A stretch of 58,561 bases of DNA from Nostoc sp. NMS7 (GTDB taxonomy: Bacteria; Cyanobacteriota; Cyanobacteriia; Cyanobacteriales; Nostocaceae), in NCBI RefSeq assembly GCF_017115085.1, contig NZ_JABXKJ010000253.1, forward strand, positions 1-58,561, in the 5' to 3' direction. Below are positions 45,686 to 54,555 of the stretch, in pieces. Under the pieces are notes generated by a model. The model was not told the origin of the DNA, did not search any database, and saw nothing but the letters and a program-made list of their open reading frames with translations. The first letter of the stretch is position 1. Each line of letters opens with the position of its first letter. The position numbers and the translations under genes are program-made.

Positions 45686-47026
45686 TTACAATTTCAAGTC
45701 ACTGGCGCGACTCATGGGTTGAGTGGGTTGATTTGCCGGCGGCTGGGCAAAGTTCTTATTTGATAGAATTGCGATCGCACGCGCATATTGGGGATCACTC
45801 TTGGTTCCGATTAAATCTGGATTAGAAGCCAACTGACGCTCTTGTGTCTCTGTCAAGTCTAGCTTAATATCTGGGGTGATCCCTTTATGGTTAATATCCG
45901 TTCCCGCCGGGGTGTAGTAATGGGCAATGGTGACAGCCAAGCCGGAACCATCTGCGAGTTCATGAACTGACTGGACTAATGCCTTACCAAAGGTTTGACC
46001 ACCTACGACTACCGCCCGCTTATTATCCTTGAGTGCCCCTGTGAGGATTTCGCTAGCACTAGCTGAATTACCATCTACTAAGACCGCCAAAGGACGATTT
46101 GTCAGCGCAGTCCGATTGGCTTTAGTTACCTCACTGCTGCCCACACGGTCTACTGTCTTGACAATGCCACCGTTATCATACCACATTCGCGCAATTTCAA
46201 TGCTAGCCTGCAACAAACCACCAGGATTTCCTCGCAAATCCAACACATAAGAATCAACTTTCTTAGTGTTCAAATCGCGGATGGCTCGTTGCATTTGGTC
46301 TGCGGCGTGGGCGCTAAATTCCCGCAAACGGATATAGCCAACGCGGCGATTCCCTTCTTGTCTGAGGGTATAACGTACCGTTGGCACCTCAATATTTGCC
46401 CTCGTCAGCTTGACATCAAAGGCATTTTGCCGCATCCGTCCCAGCCGTAGCTTGATGGGAGTACCCGCTTTGCCACGAATTAGCTTAGAGGCATCATCCA
46501 CTTTCATTTTGAGAGTGGGTTTGCCGTCAATTGCCAAAATTTCATCGCCTGCTTTGATCCCAGCTCTCAGTGCGGGAGAATTTTCTATGGCTTCGACAAC
46601 AGTGAGCCGCTGAGTTTTTTGGTTTACTTCCATGCGAATCCCAATGCCAGAAACTTCCCCAGATGTTTGGCTAGTCAGGGCTTCAAATTGTTTGGGGTCC
46701 ATGAACCGAGTGTAAGGATCTCCCAACTTCTGTAAAGCTTCGCGGATGGCAGTATAAGCTTCTTCACGAGAAGAATAGTCTTTGCTCAACAGGCTTTGTC
46801 TGGTTGCTTGCCAATCTTGTTGATTAAATTTAGCATCAACATATTCGTGATTCACCACTTGCCAGACTTGATCAACTATCGCTTTCGGGCTGTCTTGTAG
46901 GGCTAGAGCGGCACGGACATCACGAGTCCAGGCGGGACCGAACACAGACATTGTAGCAGTAGTGGCGATCGCTCCACCAATCAAGGCTACTTGAAGCGGC
47001 GAGTAACTTTTGGCAGATTGGTTCAT
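45686..47026 (-). CDS. C-terminal processing peptidase (CtpA family, S41)
   Basis: This 446-residue protein has an N-terminal signal/anchor (about 11-40), then the S41A core with a PDZ domain (about 120-205, SGIGIRMEV...SPALRAGIKAGDEILAIDGK). The catalytic Ser is S323 in DGNSASASEIL and the Lys is K348 in QTFGKALVQ, spaced 25 residues as in CtpA. CtpA-type enzymes process the D1 precursor of photosystem II in the lumen, or other exported proteins; cyanobacteria have several paralogues and I cannot tell which this is. The C-terminal tail is Pro/Gln-rich. Confidence 0.94.
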   Translation of the reverse strand: MNQSAKSYSPLQVALIGGAIATTATMSVFGPAWTRDVRAALALQDSPKAIVDQVWQVVNHEYVDAKFNQQDWQATRQSLLSKDYSSREEAYTAIREALQKLGDPYTRFMDPKQFEALTSQTSGEVSGIGIRMEVNQKTQRLTVVEAIENSPALRAGIKAGDEILAIDGKPTLKMKVDDASKLIRGKAGTPIKLRLGRMRQNAFDVKLTRANIEVPTVRYTLRQEGNRRVGYIRLREFSAHAADQMQRAIRDLNTKKVDSYVLDLRGNPGGLLQASIEIARMWYDNGGIVKTVDRVGSSEVTKANRTALTNRPLAVLVDGNSASASEILTGALKDNKRAVVVGGQTFGKALVQSVHELADGSGLAVTIAHYYTPAGTDINHKGITPDIKLDLTETQERQLASNPDLIGTKSDPQYARAIAILSNKNFAQPPANQPTQPMSRASDLKL

Positions 47027-47337
47027 GTATTATATCAGTTGGAATAATTGTGTTGTTGACAGTTTAACAATCAGGCTTTCCAGAAAATTTCAGTTTTTAT
47101 ACCCTAAACTCAGCTATGCTCCCTCGATCCTTTTTATCGTTGAATGATGCTGAAAATACTCCATTGTTAACAAGCATTTCTCAGTTTGTTAGCTTTCTCC
47201 CGAAGCCTATAGTGAATATGTGACACTTTGACTAGCGTCATGTTTGCACTTCTTGATTACTTTTATAAGATAGCACTTGGATGGCTCAATTGCAGCACTG
47301 TTATACAGCTATTAAATCCGGTTTTCTTACCTAAGTC

Positions 47338-48036
47338 ATGAAACGCAAATTTACCATCAAATTATTAATTTCTATTAAAAGAAAATTTGCTAATCTGTGG
47401 CAATTGTTACAAAAACTAACTATTGGATTGTACTTTGTTCTGGGCGCTTGGCTGATTTTTACCACTATAACCTTAGTTTTTGCTTCTTCGCAGCCAGTAG
47501 ATGCTTTGTTTGTGCTTGGTGGCAGTATTAATCGAGAAATTTATGTTGCTCAACAAGCAAAACAATATCCGCAAACCCCAATTTTAATTTCTCATGGTTC
47601 CCCAGACCCCTGTATATGGTTAATTTTTCAGCCGGAATTAGCAGAGTTACAAAACGTTTGGTTAGAAAAGTGCGCTAATTCTACCTTTGAAAATTTCTAT
47701 TATGGTATCCCGATTCTCCGGCGTTGGGGAGTGCATAAAGTCATGTTGATTACCTCGCCAAGTCACTTACCCAGAGCCAAATGGATGGCACAGATTCTTT
47801 TGGGCACTCATGGTATTTGGGTAGAGTCAGAGATTGTTCAGGAGTTGGGTGTTCCTGGTAATCGTGAATCTTGGCCTAAAACTGGATTAGATTTAACACG
47901 CAGCCTATTTTGGGCGATTTTAAGTCAAATTATTCAACCGCAATGCTCAAATGTGACAAGGCTTACCCAAGTAGATATGCAAGCTTGGGAGCATCAAGGT
48001 TTTCATTGTGAACACCAAGGGGGGTTGGGGAGATAA
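47338..48036 (+). CDS. YdcF-family (DUF218) protein
   Basis: This 232-residue protein has one N-terminal membrane segment (about 25-50, LTIGLYFVLGAWLIFTTITL) and a DUF218/YdcF domain: VDALFVLGGSINREIYVAQQ, PILISHGSPDP, ENFYYGIPILRRWGVHKVML and ITSPSHLPRAKWMAQILLG. Family members include ElyC/SanA, linked to cell-envelope synthesis; the biochemical activity is unsettled. The C-terminal end (HQGGLGR) runs into a repeat-like GGGGAGATAAGGGAGA stretch. Confidence 0.85.
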   Translation: MKRKFTIKLLISIKRKFANLWQLLQKLTIGLYFVLGAWLIFTTITLVFASSQPVDALFVLGGSINREIYVAQQAKQYPQTPILISHGSPDPCIWLIFQPELAELQNVWLEKCANSTFENFYYGIPILRRWGVHKVMLITSPSHLPRAKWMAQILLGTHGIWVESEIVQELGVPGNRESWPKTGLDLTRSLFWAILSQIIQPQCSNVTRLTQVDMQAWEHQGFHCEHQGGLGR

Positions 48037-48085
48037 GGGAGATGGGAATCTACCAGAGGACTATAATGCTACTCCGTTTTTTGAT

Positions 48086-48110
48086 AGCATGATAACCGTG
48101 TCATCATGCT
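48086..48110. promoter_or_regulatory. Operator-like inverted repeat at the higBA start
   Basis: AGCATGAT (48086-48093) and ATCATGCT (48103-48110) form a perfect 8-bp inverted repeat with a 9-base spacer, ending 4 bp before the likely higB start at 48115. The placement suits autoregulation by the HigA antitoxin. Confidence 0.65.
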
Positions 48111-48114
48111 AATT

Positions 48115-48408
48115 ATGATCGTATCGTTTAAGGATAAAGGAACCGAAGATATTTTTGATGGCAATGACTCAAAGGAAGCTCGAAAGCAATGTCCTATATA
48201 CTGTTGGGAAGTTGCACGCAGAAAATTGGATCAACTTAATGCAGCATTATCTTTAGATGACATTAAAGTTCCACCAGGTAACAGGTTAGAAGTACTAAAA
48301 GGTGAGCAAAAAGGTCAGCATAGCATTCGGATTAATGACCAATATCGTATTTGCTTTATATGGACACTCCAAGGTCCATCAGAAGTTGAAATAGTCGATT
48401 ACCATTAG
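48115..48408 (+). CDS. higB: HigB-type toxin
   Basis: This protein of about 97 residues has the RelE/HigB fold: MIVSFKDKGTEDIFDGNDSK, RRKLDQLNAALSLDDIKVPP, GNRLEVLKGEQKGQHSIRIN and DQYRICFIW. HigB toxins cleave mRNA on the ribosome. I start at ATG 48115; the ATG 9 bp upstream lies in the operator repeat. The toxin gene precedes the antitoxin, the order typical of higBA, with 13 bp between them. Confidence 0.92.
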   Translation: MIVSFKDKGTEDIFDGNDSKEARKQCPIYCWEVARRKLDQLNAALSLDDIKVPPGNRLEVLKGEQKGQHSIRINDQYRICFIWTLQGPSEVEIVDYH

Positions 48409-48421
48409 GAGATAACAACAG

Positions 48422-48727
48422 ATGAGAGTTCCAAAGTATAGATCCCCATCACATCCAGGTGAAATATTACTTAAAGATTTTCTAGACCCAATGAGAATAA
48501 CTCAAAGAGAACTTGCAGATGCACTTCACGTTCCTTATCAGCGAATAAATGAGCTTGTAAATCAAAAGCGAGGTATTACACCTAGTACGGCAATCAGGTT
48601 ATCAAAATTTTTTGGAAATAGCTCAGAGTTTTGGTTAAATCTCCAACAAAACTGGGAACTTTACCATGTTCTCAAGGAAGAAGAAGAGGAACTAAAAAGT
48701 ATTTTGCAATTCCGAACCACGAAGTAG
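48422..48727 (+). CDS. higA: HigA-type antitoxin
   Basis: This 101-residue HTH-XRE protein of the HigA group has SHPGEILLKDFLDPMRITQR, ELADALHVPYQRINELVNQK and TPSTAIRLSKFFGNSSEFWL. It would neutralise HigB and repress the pair through the inverted repeat at 48086. The C-terminus is acidic (EEEEEL). The gene directly follows higB. Confidence 0.93.
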   Translation: MRVPKYRSPSHPGEILLKDFLDPMRITQRELADALHVPYQRINELVNQKRGITPSTAIRLSKFFGNSSEFWLNLQQNWELYHVLKEEEEELKSILQFRTTK

Positions 48728-48828
48728 CGATCGCCTGGAAAATTAAGCGATATATTTGCATAAAATAATCGCAATTGGGCGTAGTTTAAGAACATACGTG
48801 TGAACTTCAGATAAAACTCCTTTAAAAC

Positions 48829-48942
48829 TAAGACTTACGCAAAACTACACGCGGTAGGGGCAATTCATCTAGCTTTAGCTGACCGCCAGGTATTGCCCCT
48901 ACCTAAAAATCATAGTTTCAGCTATTGTTTGCGTAAGTCCTA
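48829..48942. mobile_element. MITE-like element with GACTTACGCA inverted ends
   Basis: TAAGACTTACGCAAAA (48829-48844) is the inverted counterpart of GTTTGCGTAAGTCCTA (48927-48942). The inside has a second inverted pair, GGTAGGGGCAAT and ATTGCCCCTACC. It carries no gene and has the same ends as the element at 26443. Confidence 0.78.
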
Positions 48943-49090
48943 AAAACCTCGTTTCCAGCTAGAGACTGCCCCCATTAGGCATTCCCAGTCTCTAATGGGA
49001 ACGAGACAAATAATCATTTGAAACCTACGAAGCAGGGTAAAGCCTCGTGTAGTTGAGGTTTATAACTGCCCTTTTAACCTTAAGTTGACT

Positions 49091-49519
49091 TCAATCAGTT
49101 GGTTTATTAAAAACTTCTAAAATCTGTCGGCAAATCTGTTTGAGCTTATCCCCAATTTCACCAGAAGGCGAAGATGCGCCGACAATACTCCAGTTTTCTA
49201 CTGTAGAAAGTCGCCAAGCTTCGCCGCGATGATCAAATCCAGCTACCTCCACGCCGATCGCCCGCCGGGAATTATTGATGGGATCTTGATAAAATCGGAT
49301 TTGAATTAAAATACTGCGACTTCGCCAAGATTTGCTGATACCAGGAAAGTGAAAGCCAATATCTATAGAATCTGGATCGACTAACTCCCTGGTTTCTGGG
49401 TCATTCTTCCAGGGTTTGAGATCAGATTTGGCATCAGGAAACTCGAATTTGAACAAATTAACCACCGTAGCAATGTTGCTGGCGAGTTCAAGGTTCGTTG
49501 CCTGTTCAGCTGCGTTCAC
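49091..49519 (-). CDS. Conserved hypothetical protein, 142 residues
   Basis: It starts MNAAEQATNLELASNIATVV and is predicted alpha/beta, with segments such as IDIGFHFPGISKSWRSRSIL and RAIGVEVAGFDHRGEAWRLS. There is no signal peptide, membrane helix or known motif. It looks like a widespread cyanobacterial family without known function. It is divergent from psbQ with a gap of 346 bp in which I see no further gene. Confidence 0.75.
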   Translation of the reverse strand: MNAAEQATNLELASNIATVVNLFKFEFPDAKSDLKPWKNDPETRELVDPDSIDIGFHFPGISKSWRSRSILIQIRFYQDPINNSRRAIGVEVAGFDHRGEAWRLSTVENWSIVGASSPSGEIGDKLKQICRQILEVFNKPTD

Positions 49520-49865
49520 TAAAAAACACTCCTATATTGCGTCAGCATCTTCAGGGATGTGAAGACAGAAAAACCGCCACAAGGCTTACATTATTGGTGC
49601 TTCAGCTTATCAAAGACCTTTGAAATTTAGCAAGTCTAAATCATCCTTCCCTAACAATCCTGGTAACAAACAGATGCCAAAAATCGCTTCTTGTTTGGGA
49701 CTGGCTAACACCTATTAAGTAATTATACTTAAAAATTCCTCAAAAGCAGATGAAACTCTGCCCTTTATAAAAAATATCAAGATTTTCTGCAAAATCCTTG
49801 GCTGACAAGAAGGATAAATTGCGCTAGCGATCTAAAATGACACTGGTAATCGGCAAACAAAATGT

Positions 49866-50321
49866 ATGGTGCGTCAACGCTCAGTTTTTTCATTTTTTCT
49901 AGTATTATTGTCCACATTTCTCTTTAGTTGTGGCGGTCCTGGTGTCGCGGTGGCACCTCCGACTTATACAGCAGCACAACTTGAAAGAATTCAGGCATAT
50001 ATTCCTGAAATTCAGGCTGTGCGCGATCGCTCTCAAGAGTTGAAAACCCTGATCCAAAGAGGTGATTGGATTAATGTGCGTAACTTTATACATGGTCCGA
50101 TAACAGAAGCAAGGCTGAATCTGACTTATGTCACTCCCAACCTTCTACCTAAAGACCAACCCACAGCACGTCAAATAACGCGAGATTTCTTTAACCACCT
50201 AGTTAAACTTGATAAAGCTACTAGTGCTAGCAATCCTCAAATTGCCTTGATTAACTCCCAAGCTGCTTTCGCAGACGTTGACAAATTCCTCCAGCTGCTT
50301 CCTAAAGCAGAAGAGAGTTAG
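49866..50321 (+). CDS. psbQ: Photosystem II protein PsbQ (lipoprotein)
   Basis: This 151-residue protein has a lipoprotein signal (FFLVLLSTFLFSC, lipidated C22) followed by the four-helix bundle typical of cyanobacterial PsbQ: AAQLERIQAYIPEIQAVRDR, IQRGDWINVRNFIHGPITEA and ITRDFFNHLVKLDKATSA. It is lumen-side and stabilises the oxygen-evolving complex. It is followed by an FAD oxidoreductase gene about 100 bp downstream, after short AGTTAGGAGTT repeats. Confidence 0.93.
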   Translation: MVRQRSVFSFFLVLLSTFLFSCGGPGVAVAPPTYTAAQLERIQAYIPEIQAVRDRSQELKTLIQRGDWINVRNFIHGPITEARLNLTYVTPNLLPKDQPTARQITRDFFNHLVKLDKATSASNPQIALINSQAAFADVDKFLQLLPKAEES

Positions 50322-50423
50322 GAGTTAATAGTTAAGAGTTAGGAGTTAGGGGTTAGGAGTTAGGAATTTTTAACTTCTCACTTTTAACTTCTAACTTCTC
50401 ACTTCTAACTTTAAGCACAAGTC

Positions 50424-51530
50424 ATGAATGTAGTTATTATCGGTTGTGGTGTAGTTGGGGCTGCGATCGCCTATGAACTAAGTCTAGTTAAAGGACTAAA
50501 AATCACAGTTTTCGACCGAGAACCACCTGCACAAGCTGCCACGGGCGCTGCACTTGGCGTTTTGATGGGCGCAATCAGCCAAAAAATCAAGGGGAAGGCT
50601 TGGCAGATGCGACAAACTAGCATCCAACGCTATGAAACCTTGATTCCTGAACTAGAAACTTTAACTGGTCGCAAAATCCCTTTTAATCGTCAGGGAATTC
50701 TCATGCTTTTATCTGATTTTTCCCCTTCTTTAGAGGGGATATCAGCATGGGAGAAACTGGTAGAAATTCGCCACTCTCAAGGCTGGGATTTGGAAATTTG
50801 GGACACGGCTAAACTCCAGAATATTTGTCCTCAAATTAATCACAAAAAAATTACTGGTGCTGTCTATTCTCCCCAAGACCGCCAACTTGATCCAACTGCC
50901 CTCACATTAGCTTTAGTTGAGGCTGCCCAGCAAAATGGTGTGACTTTCAAATTTGGTGTCGCTGTTTTGGATACCCCAACCTCAACACCTGAATCTTCTC
51001 CCCAATTTTGCAATCAACTTGAGACTACAGAAGGAAAAATAGCCGCAGATTGGTTTGTAATCGCCGCCGGACTAGGTTCAACACCACTGACGGCAAAATT
51101 AAATCAGATGGTTGATATTCGCCCCGTACTTGGGCAAGCGTTGCAATTACGTGTGGGGCATCCATTAGGTAATCCCGACTTCCAGCCAGCGATAACGGGT
51201 AACGATGTCCATATTGTTCCTGTGGGCGGTGGAGATTATTGGGTGGGTGCGACAGTGGAATTTCCCACCAATGGTTATGAAATACCGCCAAATCAAGAAC
51301 TGCTGGAATTTGTTAGAGAACAAGCGATCGCATTTTGCCCAGAGTTAGCCACAGCAACGATTCTCCGCACTTGGTCGGGGTTACGTCCCCGTCCTGAAGG
51401 ACGCCCAGCTCCAGTTATTGGTAAGTTGCCAGGGTTTACTAATGTCCTCTTGGCTACCGGACACTATCGCAACGGCGTTTTACTAGCACCCGCTACAGCT
51501 TATGCAATTCGTGAGATGATTATTTCTTAG
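50424..51530 (+). CDS. FAD-dependent oxidoreductase, DAO/glycine oxidase-like
   Basis: This 368-residue protein starts with the Rossmann dinucleotide motif MNVVIIGCGVVGAAIAYELS and ends with the flavin-contact block TGHYRNGVLLAPATAYAI, as in the D-amino-acid oxidase/glycine oxidase (ThiO) family. WSGLRPRPEGRPAPVIGKLP is the characteristic near-C-terminal motif. It would oxidise an amine or amino acid, possibly glycine for thiazole synthesis in thiamin formation, but no thiG lies nearby. The substrate call is inference. Confidence 0.88.
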   Translation: MNVVIIGCGVVGAAIAYELSLVKGLKITVFDREPPAQAATGAALGVLMGAISQKIKGKAWQMRQTSIQRYETLIPELETLTGRKIPFNRQGILMLLSDFSPSLEGISAWEKLVEIRHSQGWDLEIWDTAKLQNICPQINHKKITGAVYSPQDRQLDPTALTLALVEAAQQNGVTFKFGVAVLDTPTSTPESSPQFCNQLETTEGKIAADWFVIAAGLGSTPLTAKLNQMVDIRPVLGQALQLRVGHPLGNPDFQPAITGNDVHIVPVGGGDYWVGATVEFPTNGYEIPPNQELLEFVREQAIAFCPELATATILRTWSGLRPRPEGRPAPVIGKLPGFTNVLLATGHYRNGVLLAPATAYAIREMIIS

Positions 51531-51534
51531 GGAG

Positions 51535-51690
51535 TGGGGAGATGAGGGGGACAAGGGGGATGAGGGGGACAAGGGGGACAAGGAGAATAATCCATGCCCA
51601 ATGCCCAATACTTCTCTACGAAACCCTTCGGCAAGCTCAGGGCACCGCGCTGTTCGCGTTCGCTCAGTACAAGTGCCCAATGCCCCATGC
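51535..51690. repeat. Compound interspersed repeat block
   Basis: GGGGGACAA / GGGGGATGA 9-bp units (51545-51585), CATGCCCAATGCCCAATAC, CTTCTCTACGAAACCCTTCG and CGCGCTGTTCGCGTTCGCTC. It has the same module order as the blocks at 11595 and 43186 and fills the gap before the hydrolase gene. Confidence 0.88.
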
Positions 51691-51710
51691 TCAATCTATA
51701 GGAAAATAGC

Positions 51711-52562
51711 GTGTCAATAACAGAACATAAAATTAATGTAGATTCACTGGAATGGTTTTATCGGGAATCTTTACCAATCGGCAGAACTGATTTAGCGCCT
51801 GTGTTGTTGCTACACGGGTTAGTTTCACAAAGTTATAGTTGGCGTAATATTATACCTGCTCTAGCGAATCAGGGTACAAGAGCGATCGCTCCTGATTGGA
51901 TTGGTTATGGCTTTTCTGCAAAACCAGAAAAACGAGATTTTGCTTATACTCCTGATGCTTTTATCACAGCTTTAGAAGGATTTATTAAAGCGTTAGAACT
52001 TGAACATTTTTCTCTAGTTGTACAAGGGTTTTTAGGTTCTGTGGGATTACAATATGCTTTGCGTCACCCAGAACAAATTGCCAATATAGCTATTTTAAAT
52101 ACACCAATATCAACTACTGCCAAATTACCCTGGAAAATTAAACAAATGGGTTTACCTTTGGCAGGTGAAGTAATGACCCAAGACCCGCTTTTGGTTGACC
52201 GGACGCTAGAAGGTGGAAGCCGTTATCGCATCGGAGATAAAGATTTAGATATTTATCGAAAACCATTTTTGAAAGCTTCTACATCTGGTCGAAGTCTCTT
52301 AGCAAGTATTCGCAATTTACAGCTTGATTCAGCAATGACAGAAATCCAATCTGGCTTTAAAGAATGGCAACAGCCAATTCTAATTCAATGGGGTATGATT
52401 GACCCTTGGCTACCTGTAGAAATTGCCCAAAATTTTGCAAATTCCGTACCCAATACTGAATTAATAAAACTTAATAACGTCGGACATTATCCTCAAGAAC
52501 ACTACCATGAAGCGATTTTAGAAGACCTTTTACCCTTTGTGCGTCGTAAAGATGCTTATTGA
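51711..52562 (+). CDS. Alpha/beta-hydrolase fold protein lacking the usual nucleophile
   Basis: This 283-residue protein has a GTG start. The fold is clear: oxyanion loop VLLLHGLVSQSYSWRNIIP, APDWIGYGFSAKP, and the C-terminal His region LNNVGHYPQEHYHEAI. In relatives such as haloalkane dehalogenases the nucleophile elbow reads VGHDWGG. Here it is VVQGFLGS (105-110), with Gly106 in the nucleophile position and no Ser, Asp or Cys. It may be catalytically inactive or use another residue. It lies between a repeat block and a large palindrome. Confidence 0.88.
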   Translation: MSITEHKINVDSLEWFYRESLPIGRTDLAPVLLLHGLVSQSYSWRNIIPALANQGTRAIAPDWIGYGFSAKPEKRDFAYTPDAFITALEGFIKALELEHFSLVVQGFLGSVGLQYALRHPEQIANIAILNTPISTTAKLPWKIKQMGLPLAGEVMTQDPLLVDRTLEGGSRYRIGDKDLDIYRKPFLKASTSGRSLLASIRNLQLDSAMTEIQSGFKEWQQPILIQWGMIDPWLPVEIAQNFANSVPNTELIKLNNVGHYPQEHYHEAILEDLLPFVRRKDAY

Positions 52563-52571
52563 CAATCTACC

Positions 52572-52659
52572 TCTAGCAAAAATCGATATTATAAAAATGA
52601 ATTCATGATTAACACAGATATTTATCTGTGTTAATCATGAATTCGGGATTTTTGCTAGA
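52572..52659. repeat. Large palindrome between hydrolase and hemJ
   Basis: There is a perfect 22-bp inner arm (52599-52620 with 52623-52644, GAATTCATGATTAACACAG at its start). Outer arms TCTAGCAAAAATC (52572-52584) and GATTTTTGCTAGA (52647-52659) enclose an asymmetric bulge. It starts 10 bp after the hydrolase stop and could act as its terminator. Confidence 0.85.
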
Positions 52660-52747
52660 TTGATAAATGTTATCCCCACCTGCATTTGTGAACTTTTTAT
52701 TACCACTAAAAATGTCTCACAACCACAAGTAAAGGAGATTAGAATTC

Positions 52748-53329
52748 ATGGCTTATTCATGGTTTAAAGCATTTCATATTGTTGGATTTGTAGTTTGGTT
52801 CGCTGGTTTGTTCTACTTAGTACGTCTTTTTATCTATCACGTTGAAGCGAACCTTGAACCTGAACCAGCGCGAACGATACTCAAAAACCAGTATCAAATT
52901 ATGGAAAAGCGCCTCTACTATATTATCACCAACCCAGGAATGTTTGTGACGATCGCAATGGCTATCGGTTTATTAAGCACTGAACCGGATATTTTAAAAG
53001 AGGGGTGGTTGCATATCAAACTGCTGTTTGTGGCTATTTTAATTGGCTATCATCATTACTGCGCTCGGCTGATGAAGAAATTAGCAGTAGATGAATGTGG
53101 CTGGAATAGTCAGCAATTACGTGCTTTAAATGAAGCACCTACAGTTATGTTAGTAGCGATCGTGTTGCTGGCTGTGTTTAAGAATAATCTACCTACGGAT
53201 ATCACTGTCTGGGGCATTTTTGCAATGATTATTTTCATGGCAGTAACTATTCAACTTTACGCCAAAAAACGTAGGCAAGATAAAGAGAAGCTGACGGCAG
53301 AGATAGGGCAACCACAAGAACAAAGTTAG
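52748..53329 (+). CDS. hemJ: Protoporphyrinogen IX oxidase HemJ
   Basis: This 193-residue membrane protein of the HemJ (UPF0093) family oxidises protoporphyrinogen IX to protoporphyrin IX on the way to haem and chlorophyll. Four membrane segments are visible. Conserved features are YSWFKAFHIVGFVVWFAGLF with the essential His in the first helix, YHVEAN, MEKRLYYIITNPGMF and LHIKLLFVAILIGYHHYCAR. A ribosome-binding site (AAAGGAGA) lies before the ATG. Confidence 0.96.
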   Translation: MAYSWFKAFHIVGFVVWFAGLFYLVRLFIYHVEANLEPEPARTILKNQYQIMEKRLYYIITNPGMFVTIAMAIGLLSTEPDILKEGWLHIKLLFVAILIGYHHYCARLMKKLAVDECGWNSQQLRALNEAPTVMLVAIVLLAVFKNNLPTDITVWGIFAMIIFMAVTIQLYAKKRRQDKEKLTAEIGQPQEQS

Positions 53330-53471
53330 ATTAACACAAAGTAGGGTAGCAGAGCTGTGCTACTCTACTAAAGATTGCATCATCACAACAACCGCTAGCA
53401 ATTGCCTATTACCGAAACAGTGCTGAGTGTGAAGATTCATAACTACTACTTCTTACTCAGCACTCCTGAAC

Positions 53472-54380
53472 TTATCTTGGAAACGTTTTGAGTAAATCAT
53501 CGCCAGGAATCACGCTAGTATAGAAAGCATATTTGCGATTAGCGACATAACGACGGTCTTGTTTAACAATCGCCATAAAGTCTCTATGTCCCTCACGGGT
53601 ACGTCCCACTAAACAACCCGCACTGGCAAGGCGAATATCATTCCGGGGAAAATCAAAGCCGTAATGTTGATTCACATAAAAATTATCACCTGTATCAAGT
53701 TTGTCGCCAGTCCGTTTAAAATCTTTGTTGAAATCTCTACAAACAGTTATATCTCCAACTTGCACTAATGCTTCGTGAGGCTCTGCTGTGCCGTGGATGC
53801 CAACAGCCCAAGCTTTGTATTGTCCAAACTGAATCCTAGCTGCTCCTTTAGGATTCATCGAATTATAAGTGTAGTATTTCCCTGGTTCTGTAGTAGCTTC
53901 CCAGTGTTCTACGATTTTGGGAACACCATTTACTACTTCAATGACAATCCGCCGATCATTAAATTCATTCGGTGCATCATTGTTGAGAGTCCAGTCTGCA
54001 TTTATACCCTCTACATAAACAATGTTATATTCTTTTGGATTGGTGAATACCTGATAATTTTTAGATTGCAAGTATTTCACAATCCTGCTAGCAATGTCAT
54101 TACCAAGTTTTAAGGGGGGTTTAGGAAGATCATCTGGTTTGGTTTCAATCAGTTTCTTGGCTGTGACTGCTCCTAAAAAGTCAGTCTCTCCAGTCTTTGC
54201 TAATTGTTGAAATTTTTTGAGAGATATCACAGAAACAGGGCCAAATTTCCCATCGGCTGGAGGTTCTAGCAAACCTAAGCTGATTAACAATATCTGAATC
54301 TGACGAGCCAAGTCTGCGTCATCAGCGATCGCCTCAAATCCCCATTTTTCCTCTTTTACCAAAAAATCTTGTAGTTTCAT
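53472..54380 (-). CDS. Peptidoglycan-binding domain protein with YkuD-like C-terminal part
   Basis: In this 302-residue protein, residues about 22-82 form a PG_binding_1 domain (LARQIQILLISLGLLEPPAD, GKFGPVSVISLKKFQQL). The C-terminal half contains WAVGIHGTAEPHEA and, later, LASAGCLVGRT, which recall the HxxT...SHGC(V/I)R motif of L,D-transpeptidases with SAGC in place of SHGC. No signal peptide is visible. It may modify or bind peptidoglycan, or be a secreted effector or structural protein; the enzymatic call is tentative. Confidence 0.7.
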   Translation of the reverse strand: MKLQDFLVKEEKWGFEAIADDADLARQIQILLISLGLLEPPADGKFGPVSVISLKKFQQLAKTGETDFLGAVTAKKLIETKPDDLPKPPLKLGNDIASRIVKYLQSKNYQVFTNPKEYNIVYVEGINADWTLNNDAPNEFNDRRIVIEVVNGVPKIVEHWEATTEPGKYYTYNSMNPKGAARIQFGQYKAWAVGIHGTAEPHEALVQVGDITVCRDFNKDFKRTGDKLDTGDNFYVNQHYGFDFPRNDIRLASAGCLVGRTREGHRDFMAIVKQDRRYVANRKYAFYTSVIPGDDLLKTFPR

Positions 54381-54555
54381 TATGCACCTACTTTCATTTA
54401 CCTAATTTTAAGTATAAACATCATTTTAAAGATTTATGTTGTTTCAAATAATACTCTCAAATTAATTATTACGTCAAAGTTTTTACTATTAATTTATGAT
54501 TCAGCATACAAAAATTTACAAATTTTATACTTAATCATAAAAGTATTTATTGGGA

